Shown: positions 17,907-27,906, counted from the stretch's first letter. The stretch: DNA of 64,000 nucleotides from CACIAM-69d sp001698445 (GCF_043235035.1 NZ_JAZAQF010000028.1:124001-188000), one strand, 5' to 3'. A program made the numbers and translations. Notes: generated by a model not told the origin, from the letters alone.

Positions 17907-20810
17907 TTAGTGGGACTGGCGGAGTTGGCGACAGCTCAACGGGAAACCCAACTGGGGCGTTGCCGGATTGGCCACAAGGGCGATCGAACCGTTGGCCCGA
18001 GTTACCCAACCTTGGGCTTCAATAATTGGCTCAGAAACTGGCTCAGATGCTGACTCAGAAATTGACTCAGATGCTGACTCAGAAAGCGCTGCGGCAGGCA
18101 CTGGGCGATCGGGCAAATTCGGGGCGATCGCCCGATCAGGAGTACCCGTCGCCTCCCCCGTCAGATTACCGCCCAACCACCGCACATCATCCCAATAGGC
18201 CCCCGCACTGCTGGCTGGCTGATCGGGTTCCGCCGGTAACCCCCCTCGCCCCGTCACCACAAATCGGTTACCCTCGTCCGCTGCGCAACCGATAATAATC
18301 GCTGCCGTTGGATCCAAGGTGTCTTCTGGTAAATCAATGAACCCCGACTCATCATTGAAGTTTTGGGTGTTGATCTGCACTGCACCGCTGAAATTCGCTC
18401 CCAGCCCCGAAGTGGCTGTGATGTCGCTTTGGGGGGTGAGCTGCTGTCGAAAGGCCGTTCCCACAACCGTATCCGCCTGAATTTCAACGCGCCCGCCCCG
18501 CCCCGCCTGAGCATTGGCCGTGATATCGCTGTTTTGTAGGGCTGCCAGGGAAGAAAGCTGAAACCGGATGTTGCCACCGTCACTGCGCACAGCATTGGTG
18601 GCGATCGAGCTGCCGGCCAACATTTGCAGTGTGTTCACTTGCACATCAATGTTGCCCCCACGGCCGGAGGCGGTGTTGGCGGTGATATTGCCGCTTTCCA
18701 GGCGTAGGCGATCGCCCGTGATGCTGAGGCTGCCCGCATCCCCCGTCAGGCTGCTGTTGACGGCAATTTCTCCTTGGTTGCGAATCACCAAATCGCCCAC
18801 TTGCAGGTTCAAGCTGCCGCTGTTGCCCGTGGCGGTAATTTGGGGCAAATCTGCCCGCCCGGAAACCGCCAACAGCCCGCTGCGGAAACCATCGGCCGAT
18901 TGCCCACTAATCTCCATGCGATCGGCCTTGATGGTGATGTCTCCCCCTTGTCCCAATCCCAGCGAAGAGCTAGAGAGGGTTGCGCCGCCCAAAACCCGCA
19001 AAAATGGCGTTTCAATTAACACGTTGCCGGCCGGATATTCCGTGAAGGTATCGGTGGCAATCCCACTGGAGAACAAGCGATCGCCGGAACTACCAATCAG
19101 GTCAATTTGGCGGGCGGCCCGAATCGTGATTTCACCGGGTATCCCTCCCATCTCGAACACCCCGATCCGAATGTTGGCCCCGCTTTGACCCCCAATAAAT
19201 GCCCCATCACGTACTGTGAGGGTATTGGTTTCAATGAGCATGGCTCCGCCTCGACCATTGCCAGTGATGGTGTTTGTGAAAATCCCACTGGCCACGGAAG
19301 CTGCGGGCACGGCATCTTTAATTTCGATGCTGTCTCGGGCTTGCACCGTCAAAGCACCACCGGGGCCGTTGCCTAAATTCACCGTTACCAGCAGCGCTCC
19401 CCCCTGCACCAGCAAGGATCCAGCACGAATGGTGAGGGTGCCCCCTTCGCCCGTGGACTCGATAGCATTGCCAGTGCTAATCAGGGAGCCGGCGGCGTTC
19501 ATTTGCTCGGCATCGATGATAATGTTGCCGCCTCGGGCTGCGCCAAAGGTGGGCGCAAACACAACCGCCCCATCGGCAACTGTGAGATTGCTGGTATTGA
19601 GCCGAATGGAACCCCCATTCCCCAGGCCGGCGGTGTTGATGTACAGGCCAGCGATGCGAACTTCGGGGGTAATTTCCCCCACCAAGCTGCCACCAACAAT
19701 TACCTCGTTCACAAACTGCAATCCCAGGCCGCTGAGGGTGATGGCATCGGTGGCACGAATATCAATGTCGCCGCCCTGGCCGGAGGCAAAGGTGCTGGCG
19801 GAGAGGAGGGCGGGCCCTTGGGTGTTGAAGCGGTTGGCTTCAATGACGATCGAGCCACCTCGGCCGGAGCCGCTGGTGTCGGTCACGATCGCGCTGGGCT
19901 GTTGGCCGGTGGGATCAATGCCCGCCACCACCACTTGATTAGCCCCGATCGCGATTCCTCGGCCGTTCATGTCCCCTTGCGTGAGGGCTGTGACCGTGGA
20001 GCCGTTGAGAATCGCCACTTGACCCGCCTGAAGATTCAGCAGGCCACCGCCGGGGCCGCTGGCATCGATCGCGGCTTGCTGATCCAAATTAATCACGCCG
20101 CTGCGTTGGGCCGTGCCCGGGCCGATCGGCCCGTTGGTTTGCCAGCGCACTGTGCCACCGGCCGCACTGATCAGATCAATTTGCCCTTGGGGAGCCACGG
20201 CCCGCCCGCCTGCCAGGTCGATCGCCCCGCCCACCAACGACAACCGCTGGGTCGGAGCCACCACCAAGCTCCCCAACAGCCGAATCGGAGCCGGTTGTTG
20301 TCCTAACTGCAACCCCAAAGGAACCTGGGAAGACAGCAGTGGGGGCCCACCCGATCGCCCCGCATCGAAGGTCACCCCATCACCAAACACCAACCCTTCG
20401 GCTGTGCTGGCCCAAAATGCGCCCCCCAGTTGCAACTGGGCATTGGGCCCAAACAGAATCCCGTTGGGATTCAGCAAAAAAAGATTGGTGGAGCCATTGG
20501 CCCGAAGCGTGCCCAAAATCTCCGACCCTTGGCTACCGGTCACCCGAGTGATGGCGTTTTGCACCTCTGCGCCCGTGTTGAACCAAGCGGTTATGCCCTC
20601 AGGAACCGAAAAGCGCTCAAAGCTGTGGAACAGATTTCCACCCGATCGAGTGCCCCCGTCGATTTGGATGGTGTCGCCCGTGGTTTGGATGCGCGATGGT
20701 TCCGGCAATGTGCCATCAGGAGCGATCGGCCCCACTTGGGCCCCGGCAGCGCCTCCCCACAGCCAAACACAACAGCCCGCCGCCAGCCATCTCCGCCGCA
20801 AATTTCCCAT
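17907..20810 (-). CDS. Two-partner secretion exoprotein (filamentous haemagglutinin-type)
   Basis: A 967-residue secreted beta-helix protein. After a signal peptide (RRRWLAAGCCVWLWGGAAGAQ) it has the TPS domain with NLFHSFERFSV, NAITRVTG and NLFLLNPNGILFGPNA, the recognition region for a TpsB outer-membrane pore. Residues ~250-870 are repetitive GGxIxI/GRGGNIxI units forming the helix. The tail carries a Ser/Glu repeat (ESASESISESASEP) and a cysteine-containing end. I chose ATG 20810 because it directly precedes the signal peptide; an in-frame start at 20972 adds 54 unlikely residues. No TpsB gene is nearby. Likely an adhesin. Confidence 0.9.
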   Translation of the reverse strand: MGNLRRRWLAAGCCVWLWGGAAGAQVGPIAPDGTLPEPSRIQTTGDTIQIDGGTRSGGNLFHSFERFSVPEGITAWFNTGAEVQNAITRVTGSQGSEILGTLRANGSTNLFLLNPNGILFGPNAQLQLGGAFWASTAEGLVFGDGVTFDAGRSGGPPLLSSQVPLGLQLGQQPAPIRLLGSLVVAPTQRLSLVGGAIDLAGGRAVAPQGQIDLISAAGGTVRWQTNGPIGPGTAQRSGVINLDQQAAIDASGPGGGLLNLQAGQVAILNGSTVTALTQGDMNGRGIAIGANQVVVAGIDPTGQQPSAIVTDTSGSGRGGSIVIEANRFNTQGPALLSASTFASGQGGDIDIRATDAITLSGLGLQFVNEVIVGGSLVGEITPEVRIAGLYINTAGLGNGGSIRLNTSNLTVADGAVVFAPTFGAARGGNIIIDAEQMNAAGSLISTGNAIESTGEGGTLTIRAGSLLVQGGALLVTVNLGNGPGGALTVQARDSIEIKDAVPAASVASGIFTNTITGNGRGGAMLIETNTLTVRDGAFIGGQSGANIRIGVFEMGGIPGEITIRAARQIDLIGSSGDRLFSSGIATDTFTEYPAGNVLIETPFLRVLGGATLSSSSLGLGQGGDITIKADRMEISGQSADGFRSGLLAVSGRADLPQITATGNSGSLNLQVGDLVIRNQGEIAVNSSLTGDAGSLSITGDRLRLESGNITANTASGRGGNIDVQVNTLQMLAGSSIATNAVRSDGGNIRFQLSSLAALQNSDITANAQAGRGGRVEIQADTVVGTAFRQQLTPQSDITATSGLGANFSGAVQINTQNFNDESGFIDLPEDTLDPTAAIIIGCAADEGNRFVVTGRGGLPAEPDQPASSAGAYWDDVRWLGGNLTGEATGTPDRAIAPNLPDRPVPAAALSESASESISESASEPVSEPIIEAQGWVTRANGSIALVANPATPQLGFPLSCRQLRQSH

Positions 20811-21188
20811 CGTCCTTTGGATTGGTTTTGGGCCTATTTGACCCGTTTGGCCAAGGCCCCTCCCCAGGAAGATAGCAAACGGCCACCGGGTGCTGAGGTT
20901 CCCCGCGTTTGCTGTGTTCACCCGATCGCCAGTTACGAAACAACGCATCCAAAACGCCTCATGGGCGGTCAAGCAAGGAGTCCGCCTTGCTGTGTTATAC
21001 CAACGGCCCGAGACACACCCGCAAAATCAACCCACTTCAAACGAGCAAGTAACGATCAAATCATGAAAACAAATCATGAAAATTCATGCTCGAAGATTCA
21101 TGATTGAAATTCATGCTCGAAATCCATGATTGAAATTCATGATCGCAATTCATGGCCAATCAACCATCAAACTAACCGATTAACCGAG
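20811..21188. other. Intergenic region with 13 bp iterated repeat
   Basis: 378 bp upstream of the exoprotein gene and downstream of smpB. Its right third carries six 13-14 bp ATTCATG-type units (see separate entry). The middle part shows no gene or clear promoter. Confidence 0.6.
21082..21159. repeat. Six tandem 13 bp ATTCATG repeats
   Basis: Units read ATTCATGCTCGAA or ATTCATGATTGAA with few changes, in head-to-tail order, preceded by two ATCATGAAA variants. They lie upstream of the exoprotein gene and just behind smpB. Iteron-like spacing could bind a protein or reflect slipped-strand expansion. Confidence 0.75.
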
Positions 21189-21653
21189 CTACCGCTTGAG
21201 GGCCCGTTCCATATCGCGCTGATCCTGCTTGCGCTTGAGGTCTTCCCGCTTGTCGTGCAGTTTCTTGCCTCGGGCCAGCCCGATCGCCACCTTGACCCAT
21301 CCTCCCTTCAAATACATGCGCAAGGGAACCAGGGTCAGCCCCTTTTGATCCACCTGTCCTACCAGTTTGCGGATTTCTTCCTTGTGCAACAGCAGCTTGC
21401 GCGTGCGGCGAGGGTCGTGGTTAAAGTAGCTGCCCGTGGTGTCGTGGGGCGAAATATGCACATTCAGCAGCAACGCTTCGCCATTGCGGATGAGGGCAAA
21501 ACCATCCCTGAGGTTCACCTTGCCAGCCCGAATGGACTTCACCTCAGTGCCCTTGAGTTCAACCCCCGCCTCGTAGGTTGCCAAAATTTCGTACTCGTAG
21601 CGGGCTTGGCGGTTGTCAGCGACAATTTTGTACCCACTTTGCTTGTCGGCCAC
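21189..21653 (-). CDS. smpB: SsrA-binding protein, trans-translation
   Basis: A ~154-residue RNA-binding protein that delivers tmRNA to stalled ribosomes. Family features are VADNRQARYEYEI near the N-terminus, GVELKGTEVKSIRAGKVNLRDGF, and the basic C-terminal tail GKKLHDKREDLKRKQ that enters the mRNA channel. I prefer the GTG start at 21653 because GGAGGG lies 12 bases upstream and the length then matches the family; a TTG at 21689 would add 12 residues. No tmRNA gene was recognised close by. Confidence 0.95.
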   Translation of the reverse strand: MADKQSGYKIVADNRQARYEYEILATYEAGVELKGTEVKSIRAGKVNLRDGFALIRNGEALLLNVHISPHDTTGSYFNHDPRRTRKLLLHKEEIRKLVGQVDQKGLTLVPLRMYLKGGWVKVAIGLARGKKLHDKREDLKRKQDQRDMERALKR

Positions 21654-22389
21654 GCTGTTGATTAACCCTCCGTCGCGCTCTGAACCCAATCGGAAATTTG
21701 CAGGTTGGTCACTGGACTCAAGCCTGACCGGGATCGATAGGAGGTCTATTCTAACCGCTGATTCATCTCAAGCGGCGCAGTACAGGGATTTTGCAAGATT
21801 TGCGAGCCGATGGCGGTGGTGATTAGTGGTGATCGGTAGGGATCAGTGACGATCCATGGTGGTGATAAGTGGGATTGCCCAAAAACTAGGCAAGCAATTG
21901 GACAAGAAATTAGACAAGCAATTTAGACAAGAAAGTAAGCAAGGCGGGAACCGATCGACCCTTCAGCAAACTTTTTGCTAGATCATCGCGATCGAATCCT
22001 CAACTTGCGATCGATCCATGATGCAGTTTCCAAGGCTCCCGATCGCCCTCAGCAGTTTCCATGCAAGGGTTTTGGGCGAGGGCCAACGGTTCGATCTCCG
22101 CCCATTCATCAGCCCCAGCGATCTTTGCTTCACAAAATATTAAGTACCCCTTGACTATTTTGGGCTTAAATCGTATCTTTAGATACAGAAACCAATCGTT
22201 CATCTTTCCCCGCTAACACCACAGCTCACAGGTCACCCTTGCAGCCGTTAGTTAGAAAGAAAGACGGAAGTAGGGATTCTAGGTCAATGTCGATTTTGGG
22301 TTAAGTCCTAACCACCGATCCACAGCCCGCAAATCCCGAAGGAACGCGCCTCAGTCAGATCCTGAACGCATCTCCTGGAGGCGATCCTC
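21654..22389. other. Intergenic region with 12-13 bp repeats
   Basis: 736 bp between divergent smpB and the DUF4278 gene. Four GACAAG(C/A)AATTTA-type units run from about 21888 to 21943, and GGTGATCAGTG-like repeats occur near 21815-21870. A minus-strand frame at 22000-22203 (67 codons) has a weak purine-rich leader, but no family likeness; I do not call it. Confidence 0.55.
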
Positions 22390-22857
22390 ATGAAACTCAT
22401 TTATCGCGGTGTCCGGTACGACAGCACAGAAACCCCTCTGCCCACGGTAGAAACGGGCCGCACTGGTCGATATCGCGGTTTGGAAGTGCATTTTCGCCAT
22501 GCCGAAAGCATTCCGCCGCAACCAGTCAATGATCTGACCTATCGGGGTGTCGCCTATCGCACGGGCGCTGAGGCCTTCGCGCCCAGCAGCGTCCCCGCTA
22601 GCCGCCCCGTCACTTCGCCGATCAGCCAACCCCTTACCGCAGGTTCTGCTATGTCTACCCAATCGATCTCCGCTCGTGCTCGTGTCCAAATGATGTCCCG
22701 TCATCATCAAGCCGCTGCTCGTGAACAACTGGCACTCGATCGCGCAGCAGCCGAATTGGGCCTGGGTCACCTGTCGTCTACTTTCAGCCGCATCCAAGGC
22801 AAAATGCAGCACGACATCGCCATTTCTTGCGAACCCAGCTCCGTCGCAATGAGCTAA
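22390..22857 (+). CDS. DUF4278 domain protein
   Basis: A 155-residue cyanobacterial protein. Two copies of the short YRG motif are visible: LIYRGVRYD at residue 3 and LTYRGVAYRTG near residue 53; DUF4278 domains typically carry such a paired beta hairpin. The C-terminal half is helical and Ala/Gln-rich (SRHHQAAAREQLALDRAAAELG). A good ribosome-binding site (CCTGGAGG) lies about ten bases before the ATG. No signal or membrane segment. Members are often stress- or light-responsive in cyanobacteria as I recall, but the function is unknown. Confidence 0.85.
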   Translation: MKLIYRGVRYDSTETPLPTVETGRTGRYRGLEVHFRHAESIPPQPVNDLTYRGVAYRTGAEAFAPSSVPASRPVTSPISQPLTAGSAMSTQSISARARVQMMSRHHQAAAREQLALDRAAAELGLGHLSSTFSRIQGKMQHDIAISCEPSSVAMS

Positions 22858-23419
22858 GCACCCCTTGTTGGGTTTTGGGCCACCCGGAAGTCATCTGGGT
22901 TTCGTTGAGTGGTTCCTAAGCTGAATTGTCTCGAACTTGTCTCAAACCTGTTTGTTGTGAACTCTTTCTCGAATGCTGTTCGGTAGAGCAGGGTATCGGT
23001 TGAATGAAAGGTTCTGATCCAAGGTGGTTGGCTTACGGGCTGGCTACCTTGGACTCTTTCCTGAATTCGTTCTGGCTGATATTTTGCAAAACCCGCATAT
23101 TTCAGTGAGCGTTAGCCCCATACCCCCAGTGCTCCTTGAGCAGGCTGGGGGTATTTTTTGGGTTTTTCGGTGACGGAAGACCCTTGCTAAGATGCGGGTG
23201 GGAATGGGGCGATCGCCCGTTGGGGCTTTTTCTGTCCCTATCTTTCGGGATTTCTTTCGGAATCTCTTTTTGAAGATTGATTTTTGGAAAATTTCTGAAA
23301 ATCTATTTTTAGGCATCTATTTTTAGATTTTAAATATTTTATTTTTAGATTTTAAATATTTATTTATCCTTGGGGAGTCTATTTTTCTGGGTCTAGGTCT
23401 ATCTTCTCTGGGTCTATCT
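22858..23419. other. Intergenic region with terminator and AT-rich repeats
   Basis: 562 bp between the DUF4278 and KirBac genes. It contains a strong terminator at 23120-23159 and, just before the channel gene, an AT-rich direct duplication (TTTTTAGATTTTAAATATTT twice, about 23320-23362) followed by repeats of GGGTCTA. No gene is seen. Confidence 0.65.
23120..23159 (+). terminator. Strong rho-independent terminator
   Basis: ATACCCCCAG at 23120-23129 pairs perfectly with CTGGGGGTAT at 23145-23154. The loop carries an inner stem TGCTC/GAGCA, and a T-run follows. It lies 262 bp after the DUF4278 stop, so it ends either a long 3' UTR or an unannotated small RNA. Confidence 0.88.
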
Positions 23420-24367
23420 ATGTTGAATTTCAAGCGATCGGGTCAAGCTCGTGCTTCCAAAGAACCCCATAGTCAAGTGACTCCCGATCGCAAACGGTTA
23501 CGCATCGTGCGCATGGGACATCGCTTCCACCCCTGGGAAGATGCTTACCATTTATTACTAACCCTGAGCTGGCCGAAGTTTTGGCTAGCGATTATTGTGG
23601 GCTATGGGCTGGCCAATTTCCTCTTTGCCGGGTTATATCTTTTGGAACCCGAAGGAATTGCTAATGCCAAACCGCAATCTTTCATGGATGCGTTCTTTTT
23701 TAGTGTGCAAACCATGGCAACGATCGGCTATGGCGCAATGTATCCGGCTAAGCCTTGGACGCAGATACTAACGGCCGTTGAAGCCTTGGTGGGTCTGATG
23801 GGATTTTCGGGAGCGACGGGGTTAATGTTTGCCCGATTTTCGCGGCCCACTGCGCAGGTGCGCTTTAGTCAATCGCTCCTGAAAACAACCCATGAAGGTC
23901 AACCTGCGTTGCTGTTTCGGATGGCTAATCAGCGGCAGAATCAGATTATTGAAGCCCAGGTGAGTTTAGTTTTCATTGAGGATACGGTCACTCAGGAAGG
24001 GGAATATTTACGCAAAATTCAGGACTTATCGTTGGTGCGATCGACTTCACCAATGTTTGCCCTGTCGTGGTTGGTGATACATCGAATTGATCAACAAAGT
24101 CCCTTGCTTGGCCGCTCGATCGAGTCTTTGTTTAATAGCAATGCTACCTTTGTGGTGTCCTTGACCGGAATTGATGATGAATTGAGCCAAACGGTTCATG
24201 CTCGCCATATTTATGCAATTCCTGATGTTTTAGAAAATCACCGATTTGTGGATATGCTGACCCATCAGCCCAATGGGGTCATTTGTATCGATTACCGATT
24301 TTTTGATCAGGTGGAACCGGTGACTCAATTCACACCTAAAATTACACCTAAGATCACTCCCAATTAA
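23420..24367 (+). CDS. Inward-rectifier potassium channel (KirBac type)
   Basis: A 315-residue membrane channel. Two transmembrane helices (about residues 55-78 and 117-140) flank a pore loop with the selectivity filter TIGYG near residue 107. The amphipathic slide helix is preceded by the basic segment KRLRIVRMGHRF. The C-terminal half is the immunoglobulin-like cytoplasmic gating domain (LLFRMANQRQNQIIEAQVSL, with family-typical LSWLVIHRID). KirBac channels conduct K+ and are gated by lipid and ligand in the plasma membrane. The protein ends with an ITPK repeat. It stands alone behind a strong terminator. Confidence 0.94.
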   Translation: MLNFKRSGQARASKEPHSQVTPDRKRLRIVRMGHRFHPWEDAYHLLLTLSWPKFWLAIIVGYGLANFLFAGLYLLEPEGIANAKPQSFMDAFFFSVQTMATIGYGAMYPAKPWTQILTAVEALVGLMGFSGATGLMFARFSRPTAQVRFSQSLLKTTHEGQPALLFRMANQRQNQIIEAQVSLVFIEDTVTQEGEYLRKIQDLSLVRSTSPMFALSWLVIHRIDQQSPLLGRSIESLFNSNATFVVSLTGIDDELSQTVHARHIYAIPDVLENHRFVDMLTHQPNGVICIDYRFFDQVEPVTQFTPKITPKITPN

Positions 24368-24476
24368 AGCAATTGAAAGTAGGTTTCGGGAAAATTTTGC
24401 TCACAGCCTGTTGATGCTGATTTCAGCAATCAAAGCTTTAGGATCACAAGCCGCAGCACTGGAAGTTTGAGGGCGA

Positions 24477-26123
24477 TCATTCACCCCGACGAATTACCAA
24501 CCGATCGCCCGCTTTGCCAACTAAAATTCCTGCCTTAAACGGAGGGCGATCGCGATCTTGGGGCCGAATCACCCACAGGGCCACGCGGCGATCGGCCCAA
24601 TGTTTGGCCTGTTCCGGTTGAGGCACGGGAATCACTTCACAATGGCAATAGAAATCTAGGGAAGGGCGTTGGGTGCGATCGCTCGTGTAAACCTTTGCGC
24701 CAGAATGGGCGACCGATCGCAGCAGATTGGCCACCGGCCGCACGGGATATTGTTCATTCAGTTCCCAGAGCCAACTGCCCGACGAAAAAAACAGCGTTAA
24801 CCCCACAAACATGCCCCAAAAAGCCACGGGGATCAGTTGTCGATCGCCCTGCTGGGCCAACAAGACCACGGCTCCCCCCGTTAGCCCCAAGGCCGCCAGC
24901 GCCAGGGCGAGCATCGGCTCCAACGGTGTGGCCAAGAGGCTGAAGTAAACGGCTCCAGCCCCGCCACCCAAGGCCAGCAAACCAAAAACCACCTGCCACG
25001 ATCGCCCAAACCGGGCCGGCGGTTCTTCCCACAAAGACCCCAGCAAGGGCCCGATCGCCAAGGCCAAGGGGGGATAGAGCGGCAGGCCATACCAGGGCAG
25101 TTTGGTTTCCATCACGGAAATGGGCAGCAGATAGCCCAAGCTCCAAACCAGCACCAACTTGCCCCAAGGCCAATCCCGATCGCGCCAGGCCGCTTGGAAG
25201 CCCGCTGGCAACAAAAACAGCCAAGGCCAAGCCAATTCCAACAGCTCTTGCAGATAAAACCAAGGCGGGCCGCCCCGATCACTCACGGAATCCCAAACCC
25301 GCCGCAGGGACTGATTCAGCAAATTAGTCTCAAAAAAGGTGGGGCCGTAGTGTTGCCATTGGGCCCCATACCAGGCCAGGGCTGGGGCCAAGCCCAAAAG
25401 CCCCCCGAGCCAGAGATAGGGCGATCGCAACAGCCGAGGCGTATCCCAGACTAAAAAGCCGAAAATTAGCCCCCCAAACAGCAGGGCCACCAGTCCCTTC
25501 AACAGGGCGATCGCGCCGAGGGCAAACCCAATTCCCAGCGTCCACCGCAAATCCCGCCGGGCCCGCAACAGACAGCACCAGGTCAGCAACCCAAAGGCCA
25601 CAATTGCCGCATCCAGCATGGCTAACCGCCCATGGCGCACCACGGGCAACCAGGTGAGATATACCAAGGCGCTGAAGATGGCGGCGGCCCGGTGGGTGAA
25701 AATTAACCGCCCCACCGCAAAAACCAGTGGTACGGCCGCCGCACCCAGCAAGGCTCCGGGCAGTCGCGCGGCCCATTCACTTTCGCCAAAAATCCGAAAC
25801 AACAGGGCGATCGCCCAATGGAGCAGGGGCGGCTTGTTGAAATAGGGGCGATCGTGCAGGGTGGGAAACCACCAAGCCTCGGAGCCGATCGGGACGCGGG
25901 ACAGTTCCCGGGCCACTTGGGCCACCGTGCCCTCATCCCAATCGCGCAGGGGCAACCCACCCAAATTGATGCCATACAACACCAGGGCCAACCATCCCAG
26001 CCCGATCGCCCAGGCCCAATCCACCGCCCGATCGTCCCTGCGCCACAGTTGCCGAGCGATGGCCCCCATGCGGGACGATCGCACCGAGGCCGAAGAACCA
26101 GCCGGGTCAGGATTAGGGGCCAT
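24477..26123 (-). CDS. Glycosyltransferase family 39 membrane protein (ArnT-like)
   Basis: A ~548-residue polytopic membrane protein. The first loop has LRDWDEGTVAQVAREL (catalytic-type Asp/Glu), and the second has RPYFNKPPLLHWAIALLF, the hallmark KPPLLHW of ArnT/GT39-83 enzymes that transfer a sugar from an undecaprenyl carrier on the outer leaflet. About eleven hydrophobic helices are followed by a soluble C-terminal domain of about 80 residues. ATG 26123 is chosen; a TTG at 26171 or ATG at 26069 is possible. Substrate unknown; it may modify lipid A, glycolipid or protein. Confidence 0.85.
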   Translation of the reverse strand: MAPNPDPAGSSASVRSSRMGAIARQLWRRDDRAVDWAWAIGLGWLALVLYGINLGGLPLRDWDEGTVAQVARELSRVPIGSEAWWFPTLHDRPYFNKPPLLHWAIALLFRIFGESEWAARLPGALLGAAAVPLVFAVGRLIFTHRAAAIFSALVYLTWLPVVRHGRLAMLDAAIVAFGLLTWCCLLRARRDLRWTLGIGFALGAIALLKGLVALLFGGLIFGFLVWDTPRLLRSPYLWLGGLLGLAPALAWYGAQWQHYGPTFFETNLLNQSLRRVWDSVSDRGGPPWFYLQELLELAWPWLFLLPAGFQAAWRDRDWPWGKLVLVWSLGYLLPISVMETKLPWYGLPLYPPLALAIGPLLGSLWEEPPARFGRSWQVVFGLLALGGGAGAVYFSLLATPLEPMLALALAALGLTGGAVVLLAQQGDRQLIPVAFWGMFVGLTLFFSSGSWLWELNEQYPVRPVANLLRSVAHSGAKVYTSDRTQRPSLDFYCHCEVIPVPQPEQAKHWADRRVALWVIRPQDRDRPPFKAGILVGKAGDRLVIRRGE

Positions 26124-26406
26124 AGGGATGGGGAAAAGGGATTGAGAAATCGATCGCGAGGTTGAAATCAATGCCCAATCTAGCGAATTAAGGGGCCCGA
26201 AAACCCAGAATCAATCCGTTTTGAAGGCTGACATGGCCGTTGAAATGGTCGTTGGCAACGGTGCCATTCGTGGGGCCCAGACCGCACACCTGACCCCGAT
26301 CGGCCGGCTTATACTGGCTGGCATCGTGGGCCCCATAGCGTCTTCAAAAATTTCCAGCTAAATCAACCGAACCATTCAACCTAGCCATTCAACCTAACCA
26401 TTTAAG

Positions 26407-27906
26407 ATGCAGCTTTCACCCATCGTCGATATCGTTATCGGCCTCCTATTCGTTTACTTAACCCTCAGTCTGTTGGCTTCGGAAATTCAAGAACTGATTG
26501 CCACCCTGTTGCAATGGCGAGCTGCTCATCTGAAACAGTCGATCGCCCAATTACTGGGCGGCGGCAGCCAATCCACCGTCAGCGGCCGCGCCCCCCAGCG
26601 TCCCGGCGACAGCAACCGCGCCGAACAACTGACCGAACGCCTCTACGATTCCCCCACCATCAACAGCCTGAACCAAGAGGCTCGGGGGTTGTTAGCCACT
26701 GGTTTTCGCAAGGGCTTTCGGGTTCTCTGTAACCTGATTGGCCTCAGCAATCCGATCTTTGGGCAACATACCAGCGCCCCTTCCCATATCCCGCCCAGTT
26801 CCTTTGCCGATGCGTTGCTGTCTTCGGCCAAAATTCCCGATCTGATTCGTACCGTCAGCCTGCGGCGGTTTGAGCAATTTACCCAAGATTTGGGGCGACA
26901 AACCCGCCAACTGTTGCAACCGCAACTGAGCGATTCGCGATTGACCCAACTGCTTGATCGCTTTGAACAACGCCTGCGAGACATCACCACTGACTATCGA
27001 TCGGGTAAATTTGACCTCAAAATCAGCCTCACCCGAGTGTTGAACTCCGTCGATCGACTCATTAGCATTCTGCAAGCGGCCCACGTGCCTGAGGTCGATC
27101 GACTGGTGATCCTGCGGGACGACACCTTTGAAGACCGCGAGGGCCACACGATTTTGCTGGCGGCCCTGTTGCCCTCCACCGAAGAAGTGCTGGATGGATT
27201 GCGCCACAAACGCGCCATCTACCAGGAAGTGCAAGCGGTGATTGCTGAATTGCGCGATGCCAATGACCCAACTCGCAAAGGCTTGGAAGAGGCCCTGAAC
27301 CTGTTGCCCGAGCCTGTGCAAGACAACCTGTTGCTGCTGGCAAAGCGGGCCCGATCGCGGGCGACCTCCGTGCAAGAGGATTTCCAGGAATTCCAAAAGG
27401 AAGTGGAAGGTTGGTACGATCGAGCGCGCGATCGGGCATCGGGGGTCTATCGCCGCAATGCACGCGGGGTTTCGATCCTTTTGGGCATTGTCCTGGCGGT
27501 GGCCAGCAACGCCGATACCTTCAACATTGTGAGCAAGCTGTCTCGGGATACGGCCTTGCGGCAAGCGGTAAACGCCTACGCTGATCGAGTCGTCCAAACG
27601 GGCAGCGCTCCCGGAGTTCCTTCGCGGCCTATGCTGCCCAAGTGGTCGGAAGTGAGCCAGGACATGCAGGCAGCTTTGGATGAAACTACCCTCCCGATCG
27701 GCTGGGATTCCAACAAATTAAATGAGCAATTGCGCTACGACAATCGCAAACCCAAAAACCAAGGAGAAGTGATTTGGGTCTTAATTCGCACGGCTTTGGG
27801 CTGGCTGGTCACGGGCTTGGCGATCGCGATGGGTGCGCCCTTTTGGTTTGACCTGCTCAGCAAAATCATGCGGGTCAAAAACACCGGCAAATCAGAAGCA
27901 TCCTAA
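26407..27906 (+). CDS. Conserved membrane-anchored protein of unknown function
   Basis: A 499-residue protein. It begins with a membrane helix (VDIVIGLLFVYLTLSLLASEIQE). The middle, residues ~60-350, is helical and charged with a Ser/Arg-rich linker around 60-80. A further hydrophobic segment (GVSILLGIVLAVASNADTF) is near residue 350. It ends with LGWLVTGLAIAMGAPFWFDLLSKIM, a motif that recurs at the C-terminus of bacterial proteins of this architecture. The termini probably cross the membrane with a large cytoplasmic or periplasmic middle. I do not know its function. Confidence 0.7.
   Translation: MQLSPIVDIVIGLLFVYLTLSLLASEIQELIATLLQWRAAHLKQSIAQLLGGGSQSTVSGRAPQRPGDSNRAEQLTERLYDSPTINSLNQEARGLLATGFRKGFRVLCNLIGLSNPIFGQHTSAPSHIPPSSFADALLSSAKIPDLIRTVSLRRFEQFTQDLGRQTRQLLQPQLSDSRLTQLLDRFEQRLRDITTDYRSGKFDLKISLTRVLNSVDRLISILQAAHVPEVDRLVILRDDTFEDREGHTILLAALLPSTEEVLDGLRHKRAIYQEVQAVIAELRDANDPTRKGLEEALNLLPEPVQDNLLLLAKRARSRATSVQEDFQEFQKEVEGWYDRARDRASGVYRRNARGVSILLGIVLAVASNADTFNIVSKLSRDTALRQAVNAYADRVVQTGSAPGVPSRPMLPKWSEVSQDMQAALDETTLPIGWDSNKLNEQLRYDNRKPKNQGEVIWVLIRTALGWLVTGLAIAMGAPFWFDLLSKIMRVKNTGKSEAS

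Noticed and set aside
17907..20810. Long plus-strand frames such as 19503-20306 and 19216-19938 opposite the exoprotein gene
   Set aside because: They overlap a coherent minus-strand beta-helix gene with signal peptide and TPS domain, have no family character, and arise from the repetitive GC-rich coding sequence.
20811..21188. tmRNA gene next to smpB
   Set aside because: No tRNA-Ala-like ends or tag-coding frame were visible; the region is mainly the iterated ATTCATG repeat.
22000..22203. 67-codon minus-strand frame between smpB and DUF4278
   Set aside because: Only a weak purine-rich leader and no recognisable family; could be chance in AT-richer DNA.
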